Assembly (NCBI GenBank): GCA_013330385.1
Contig: DUIL01000171.1
Coordinates: 1-10,102, forward strand
Direction: 5' to 3'
DNA from: Candidatus Thalassarchaeaceae archaeon
GTDB taxonomy: Archaea > Thermoplasmatota > Poseidoniia > Poseidoniales > Thalassarchaeaceae
Length of the DNA: 10,102 nt
Under the pieces are notes generated by a model. The model was not told where the DNA came from. It made no database searches and worked only from the letters and a program-made list of their open reading frames with translations. Within the stretch, counting starts at the first letter, position 1. Each line of letters begins with the position of its first letter. Below, one piece after another: positions 6,625 to 10,102 of the stretch. The position numbers were made by a program, and so were the translations under genes.

Positions 6625-7419
6625 ATGGCATCTGACATCCCTATCCTCGGTATTCGCGAATTGCACGCTGGAATCGATGAAACTCCTATCCTTCGCGGAA
6701 TTAACCTCGAAATTCCTTCTGGTGAAATCCATGCCATCATGGGTAGAAACGGCAGTGGAAAAACCACCACTGCGAACATAATAATGGGTCACCCTGACTT
6801 CGAAGTTAGCGAAGGATACGTCGAACTCGAGGGCGAGAATCTCTTGGAAATGGAGCCATGGGAGAGGGCTCGAGCCGGCGTATTCCTCTCTTTTCAGTAC
6901 CCTCAGGCAGTTCCCGGGCTTCAGGTTGGCAACTTCCTTCGTAAGTCCGTCGCTGCAATTCGAGGAGAAGAAGCAGCGAAGGGAAGCGGTTTCCGCAAAC
7001 AACTCAAACAGGCGATGAAAGAACTAGACCTTGACCCTTCTTTCCTCGGACGATATGTCAACGACGGATTCAGCGGAGGTGAGAAAAAGCGCTTTGAGAT
7101 TCTCCAATTGATGCTGTTGCGACCGAAGTTAGCTATCCTCGATGAGACCGATTCGGGACTCGACATCGATGGAATCCGCACTGTCGCAAAGGGAATCAAC
7201 GCAGTAATTCGCGGTAGTGAATCTGGAGCATTAATCATTACTCACTACTCTAGAATCCTCGAACATATTCAACCCGACAAGGTGCACGTCCTAATCAAGG
7301 GGAGAATCGTCAAAACAGGGGGGCCAGAACTAGCCCTCGAACTCGAAGAGCGTGGTTATGATTGGCTCGAAGAAGATCAAACAGAAGAGTCATCTGACGA
7401 AGCCGAGAACACGGCGTGA
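6625..7419 (+). CDS. sufC: SufC, ABC-type ATPase of the SUF iron-sulfur assembly complex
   Basis: Cytosolic ATPase of 264 residues that binds SufB and SufD; ATP-driven dimerisation reshapes the SufBCD complex so that Fe-S clusters can form. All ABC elements are visible: Walker A GRNGSGKT (40-47), Q-loop Q91 in SFQYPQ, signature FSGGEKKR (149-156, typical of SufC), Walker B LAILDE (169-174) with catalytic E174, D-loop SGLD (177-180) and switch H207. The Walker A motif has Arg where most family members have Pro (GPNGSGKS/T). The C-terminus carries an acidic tail. The start at ATG 6625 gives the usual SufC length and N-terminus. An in-frame TTG at 6538 and ATG at 6574 would add 29 or 17 residues unlike the family and would translate through the palindrome, so they are rejected. 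The stop overlaps the sufB start (GTGA), indicating translational coupling. Confidence 0.95.
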   Translation: MASDIPILGIRELHAGIDETPILRGINLEIPSGEIHAIMGRNGSGKTTTANIIMGHPDFEVSEGYVELEGENLLEMEPWERARAGVFLSFQYPQAVPGLQVGNFLRKSVAAIRGEEAAKGSGFRKQLKQAMKELDLDPSFLGRYVNDGFSGGEKKRFEILQLMLLRPKLAILDETDSGLDIDGIRTVAKGINAVIRGSESGALIITHYSRILEHIQPDKVHVLIKGRIVKTGGPELALELEERGYDWLEEDQTEESSDEAENTA

Positions 7420-8891
7420 GTTATTCAAAGTGGGCAGGGAAAAGAAGAGAACGGTTCAGAGAAAAACAAGGAGGGGAGAAAATAGCAGCAAAAGAAGCAC
7501 ATGATGCAGTTGGCGAGTATAAGGCCGGCTGGCACGATCCTGAAAACGCCACAATACGCTTCGATTTCGGCCTCTCCGAGCAGGTCGTCCGCGACATCTC
7601 AGCTATCAAGAACGAGCCTGAGTGGATGACTGAAATCCGCGTCAAGGCCTACCATCACTTTGAGAATCGGCCGATGCCGACTTGGGGAAATATGTCGATG
7701 CTCAAAAATATCGATTTCGACAAGATTTGCTACTTTCTACGCTCGGGTGAAGGCACGGAGGATGACTGGGATGATGTTCCCGAGGACATCCGTAACACCT
7801 TCGACAAACTCGGTATTCCCGAGGCTGAGCAGAAGTGGCTCTCGGGAGTCACCGCGCAGTACGAATCCGAAGCGGTTTACCACTCGATTCGAGAAGATCT
7901 CGAACAGCAAGGAGTCATCTTCCTAGACATGGATTCAGGACTGCGAGAATACCCTGAAATCGTCAAGAAGTGGTTTTGTTCAGTCGTTCCTTACCAAGAC
8001 AATAAATTCAGCGCTTTGAATACCGCTGTTTGGTCTGGTGGCTCATTCATCTACGTCCCAAAGGGTGTCCACGTCGAGATGCCCGTTCAGGCATATTTCC
8101 GTATCAATGCGAAGAATATGGGTCAGTTTGAGCGTACTCTAATCATCGCTGACGAGGGTAGTAGTATCCACTACGTCGAAGGCTGCACAGCCCCAACCTA
8201 CTCCACTGATTCACTCCATTCCGCTGTTGTCGAACTCATCGCCCTCCCGGGCTCTCACATCCGCTACAGCACGGTGCAGAATTGGAGCACGAATGTCTAC
8301 AATTTGGTGACCAAGCGCGGCATCGCCCACAAGAACGCCAAAATCGAATGGGTCGATGGCAACATCGGCAGCAGGCTGACGATGAAATATCCAGCTGTTA
8401 TTCTCAAAGGAGAAGGTAGTCACGCTGAGGTGATTTCAGTCGCATATTCAGGAAAAGGTCAGCACCAAGATGCTGGAGCGAAGATTCATCACCTCGCAAG
8501 CAACACGACTTCGAAGATTCTCTCAAAGTCGATTTCAAAGGACGGAGGACGCGGTTCGTATCGCGGACTTGTTACAGTCTCACCGAAAGCAGAAAATTGC
8601 AAACTCAATGTCGTCTGTGACGCGCTCATCCTTGACGAAAATTCGCGCTCAGACACTTATCCTACCATGGAGGTAGCTAACCCGACTGCACGTTGTGAGC
8701 ATGAGGCGAGTGTGTCGAAGGTGAGCGATGAGCAGCTGTTCTATCTGATGAGCCGAGGTCACGCAGAAGAGGAGGCTCTGGCGATGGTTGTCAACGGATT
8801 CTTTGAGCCCTTTACTCGTGAACTCCCAATGGAATACGCGGTTGAACTAAACAAATTGATGGCCCTAGAAATGGAAGGGAGTATTGGCTGA
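7416..8891 (+). CDS. sufB: SufB, scaffold subunit of the SUF iron-sulfur assembly complex
   Basis: A 491-residue cytosolic protein, full length for SufB, on which nascent Fe-S clusters are assembled with SufC and SufD. The right-handed parallel beta-helix core spans roughly 180-440, flanked by helical ends. By motif comparison with E. coli SufB, functionally important residues are kept: C257 in EGCTAPTY (E. coli C254), Q288 and W290 in TVQNWSTN (Q285, W287), C401 in VVCDAL (C405, the proposed cluster and sulfur acceptor), and H429 and E430 in CEHEAS (H433, E434). The last part, from QLFYLMSRG through VVNGFFEPF to the C-terminus, is classical SufB. It begins at GTG 7416, overlapping the sufC stop by 4 bases with no clear ribosome binding site of its own, so translation probably depends on sufC. 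Its codons favour C at the third position (AAC, GAC, ATC, GTC) more than the protease gene upstream does, which may reflect high expression. Confidence 0.97.
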   Translation: MSYSKWAGKRRERFREKQGGEKIAAKEAHDAVGEYKAGWHDPENATIRFDFGLSEQVVRDISAIKNEPEWMTEIRVKAYHHFENRPMPTWGNMSMLKNIDFDKICYFLRSGEGTEDDWDDVPEDIRNTFDKLGIPEAEQKWLSGVTAQYESEAVYHSIREDLEQQGVIFLDMDSGLREYPEIVKKWFCSVVPYQDNKFSALNTAVWSGGSFIYVPKGVHVEMPVQAYFRINAKNMGQFERTLIIADEGSSIHYVEGCTAPTYSTDSLHSAVVELIALPGSHIRYSTVQNWSTNVYNLVTKRGIAHKNAKIEWVDGNIGSRLTMKYPAVILKGEGSHAEVISVAYSGKGQHQDAGAKIHHLASNTTSKILSKSISKDGGRGSYRGLVTVSPKAENCKLNVVCDALILDENSRSDTYPTMEVANPTARCEHEASVSKVSDEQLFYLMSRGHAEEEALAMVVNGFFEPFTRELPMEYAVELNKLMALEMEGSIG

Positions 8892-8950
8892 ATTTCTTCT
8901 GCTGGAAAAATCGAACGCAGAGACAAAAAGAGGCTTGAGAATAGAAGATT

Positions 8951-8955
8951 GGTGA
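8951..8955 (+). promoter_or_regulatory. Ribosome binding site for sufD
   Basis: GGTGA lies 7 bases before the ATG at 8963 and supports that start; an in-frame TAG at 8942-8944 rules out a longer protein. It is the only recognisable signal in the 71-base gap between sufB and sufD, where no convincing terminator or promoter was seen. Confidence 0.55.
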
Positions 8956-8962
8956 ATTAAAC

Positions 8963-10066
8963 ATGGATCCTGCGAGCCTGTACAAGTCTCTCGATGAGCC
9001 AGACAGGGCTGACCATCTGTGGCGCTACACCCCCTGGAAGAGAGTGCATCCTAGCGGCGATTTGAGCGAAATTCCAGCTGCCACTACACCAAAACTCACT
9101 CTCTCTTGTCTCGATGAGAATGTGGCTCTGGTTGGTATCTCCATAGAAGAAGGAATCGTCGGCGCAGAGGTTCTTCCTGAATCGGATGAAGTAACTTCTT
9201 CATTCATCCGCGCCGCAGCTGGTGGCTCCATTTACACACTTCGCACAGAGAATAATTTCATCGCCAGTGCACCAATCATTCTCGACATCGACACAGGTGA
9301 TTCTCCATGTGCTCTGCACCTTGCCCTCGATATTGGTCGCCACTGTGAATTCGAATTGATTACACAGATTAGTGGCGCATCGCCTTGGACAGGAATCCTA
9401 CGCAGCGGTCGAATCGGTGATGGCTCGATTCTGAACGATGTGGTCATCGGACACACTGATTCGGGGACTCTTTTACGCGTCGACAGCATTGCAATTGGAC
9501 GAGACGCACAGGTCAAAGCTGGAACTGTCAGTTCAGGAAGCGAGCGTACCAAGGCTGACCTTCGCTACAAAATGGGCGAGACCGGGGGCCATCTGAATGT
9601 CCTCGGCTCAATCCTATCGGCAAGCGATATGCACCTCGACCATCACGTTGAGATTCATCATGACGCTCCCGAGACATTCAGTCGCCTCGATTGGCATTCG
9701 GCTTGTGGTGGCAATTCACGCACTGTCGGAACCGGAATGCTACGAGTCGCCAAGGGCGCGAGAGGTGCTGACGCAGGGCAACTATTCCACAATCTACTAC
9801 TATCTGAAAAGGCCGAAGCCGACTCAATTCCTGAACTCGAAGTCAGCGAGCATGACGTCGTTGGCTGTGGCCATGGTACTGCCAACGGACCGGTCGATGA
9901 AGAGCAAATGTTCTACTTGGAGTCGCGAGGCTTCAATACCACGGAGGCTCGTGACTCACTCGTCGCCGCATTCCTCAATTCAACTCTCGTCGAAATGGGC
10001 AGCGATACTCTGCACTATTGGTTGGCCAAGCATCTGCAAGACGAGCTGAATGACCTCAACACCTGA
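8963..10066 (+). CDS. sufD: SufD, scaffold partner of SufB in the SUF iron-sulfur assembly complex
   Basis: A 367-residue SufB/SufD-family protein that pairs with SufB through its beta-helix and C-terminal helices to form the SufBCD complex, and is linked to iron delivery in E. coli. The N-terminus carries the aromatic motif HLWRYTPWKR (18-27), typical of SufD. The beta-helix runs from about 85 to 300. The C-terminal signature is PELEVSEHDVVGCGHG, then DEEQMFYLESRGF; H304 in CGHG corresponds to E. coli SufD H360, one of the residues at the SufB-SufD interface needed for cluster formation, and C302 is next to it. At 367 residues it is shorter than the 423-residue E. coli protein, mainly in the N-terminal helical region. 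It could be mistaken for a second SufB, but the RYTPW motif, the length and the CGHG site favour SufD. It is third in the sufCBD operon, 71 bases after sufB. Confidence 0.94.
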   Translation: MDPASLYKSLDEPDRADHLWRYTPWKRVHPSGDLSEIPAATTPKLTLSCLDENVALVGISIEEGIVGAEVLPESDEVTSSFIRAAAGGSIYTLRTENNFIASAPIILDIDTGDSPCALHLALDIGRHCEFELITQISGASPWTGILRSGRIGDGSILNDVVIGHTDSGTLLRVDSIAIGRDAQVKAGTVSSGSERTKADLRYKMGETGGHLNVLGSILSASDMHLDHHVEIHHDAPETFSRLDWHSACGGNSRTVGTGMLRVAKGARGADAGQLFHNLLLSEKAEADSIPELEVSEHDVVGCGHGTANGPVDEEQMFYLESRGFNTTEARDSLVAAFLNSTLVEMGSDTLHYWLAKHLQDELNDLNT

Positions 10067-10069
10067 GGA
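10065..10069 (+). promoter_or_regulatory. Ribosome binding site for the gene after sufD
   Basis: GAGGA overlaps the sufD stop codon and lies 8 bases before a GTG at 10078. It supports a further gene in the same operon. Confidence 0.45.
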
Positions 10070-10077
10070 ACTAACTA

Positions 10078-10102
10078 GTGGCAAGACCAAATGTTCAGCC
10101 TG
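10078..10102 (+). CDS. Start of a further suf-operon gene, possibly cysteine desulfurase sufS (3' end outside window)
   Basis: A GTG at 10078-10080 opens a frame reading MARPNVQP up to the window edge, 11 bases after the sufD stop and behind a GAGGA ribosome binding site. In many genomes sufS, encoding the pyridoxal-phosphate enzyme that supplies sulfur from cysteine, follows sufD, and its protein begins with a short polar lead like this. Eight residues are too few to identify a family, so the product is a guess from gene order. Confidence 0.4.

Noticed and set aside
8892..8962. Separate promoter or small gene between sufB and sufD
   Set aside because: The 71 bases show no convincing TATA element, hairpin or open frame beyond the sufD ribosome binding site.

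Overview
The window is gene-dense and probably comes from a planktonic marine archaeon, most likely a Marine Group II (Poseidoniales-like) euryarchaeote. The grounds are a suf operon of archaeal style, a giant secreted and membrane-anchored subtilase with CARDB domains and very acidic loops, use of TTG and GTG starts, weak ribosome binding sites and very short gene spacing. No phylogenetic marker is present, so this placement is an inference of moderate confidence. No RNA genes, CRISPR arrays, insertion sequences or phage genes were seen, and no stretch over 100 bases lacks a gene.

Left part (1-6015, all + strand). The window opens inside the C-terminal part of a rhomboid-family intramembrane protease carrying a soluble tail with a cysteine cluster. 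After 69 bases holding two inverted repeats and a possible TATA element comes a 1594-residue subtilisin-family (S8) protease. It has a signal peptide, a pro-region, a complete Asp/His/Ser catalytic domain, Ig-like and CARDB domains, a probable beta-propeller, one membrane span, and a cytoplasmic tail ending in a zinc ribbon. Nine bases later a Maf-type nucleotide pyrophosphatase begins at a TTG start behind a good ribosome binding site.

Right part (6028-10102). This is an iron-sulfur cluster assembly locus. A NifU C-terminal-domain protein (a probable Fe-S scaffold or carrier) is on the minus strand. It diverges from a + strand operon of sufC, sufB and sufD, followed by the first codons of another gene that may be the cysteine desulfurase sufS. 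SufC is the ATPase, SufB and SufD form the scaffold on which clusters are built, and the Nfu-like protein could pass clusters to target proteins. sufC and sufB overlap by GTGA, which indicates translational coupling. The divergent promoter region holds a perfect 8-3-8 palindrome placed like an operator.

The observations most worth following are this palindrome and the pairing of a rhomboid protease with a membrane-spanning subtilase, both ending in cysteine-rich, zinc-ribbon-like tails predicted to face the cytoplasm. That arrangement could be a proteolytic signalling module, but this is only an inference.
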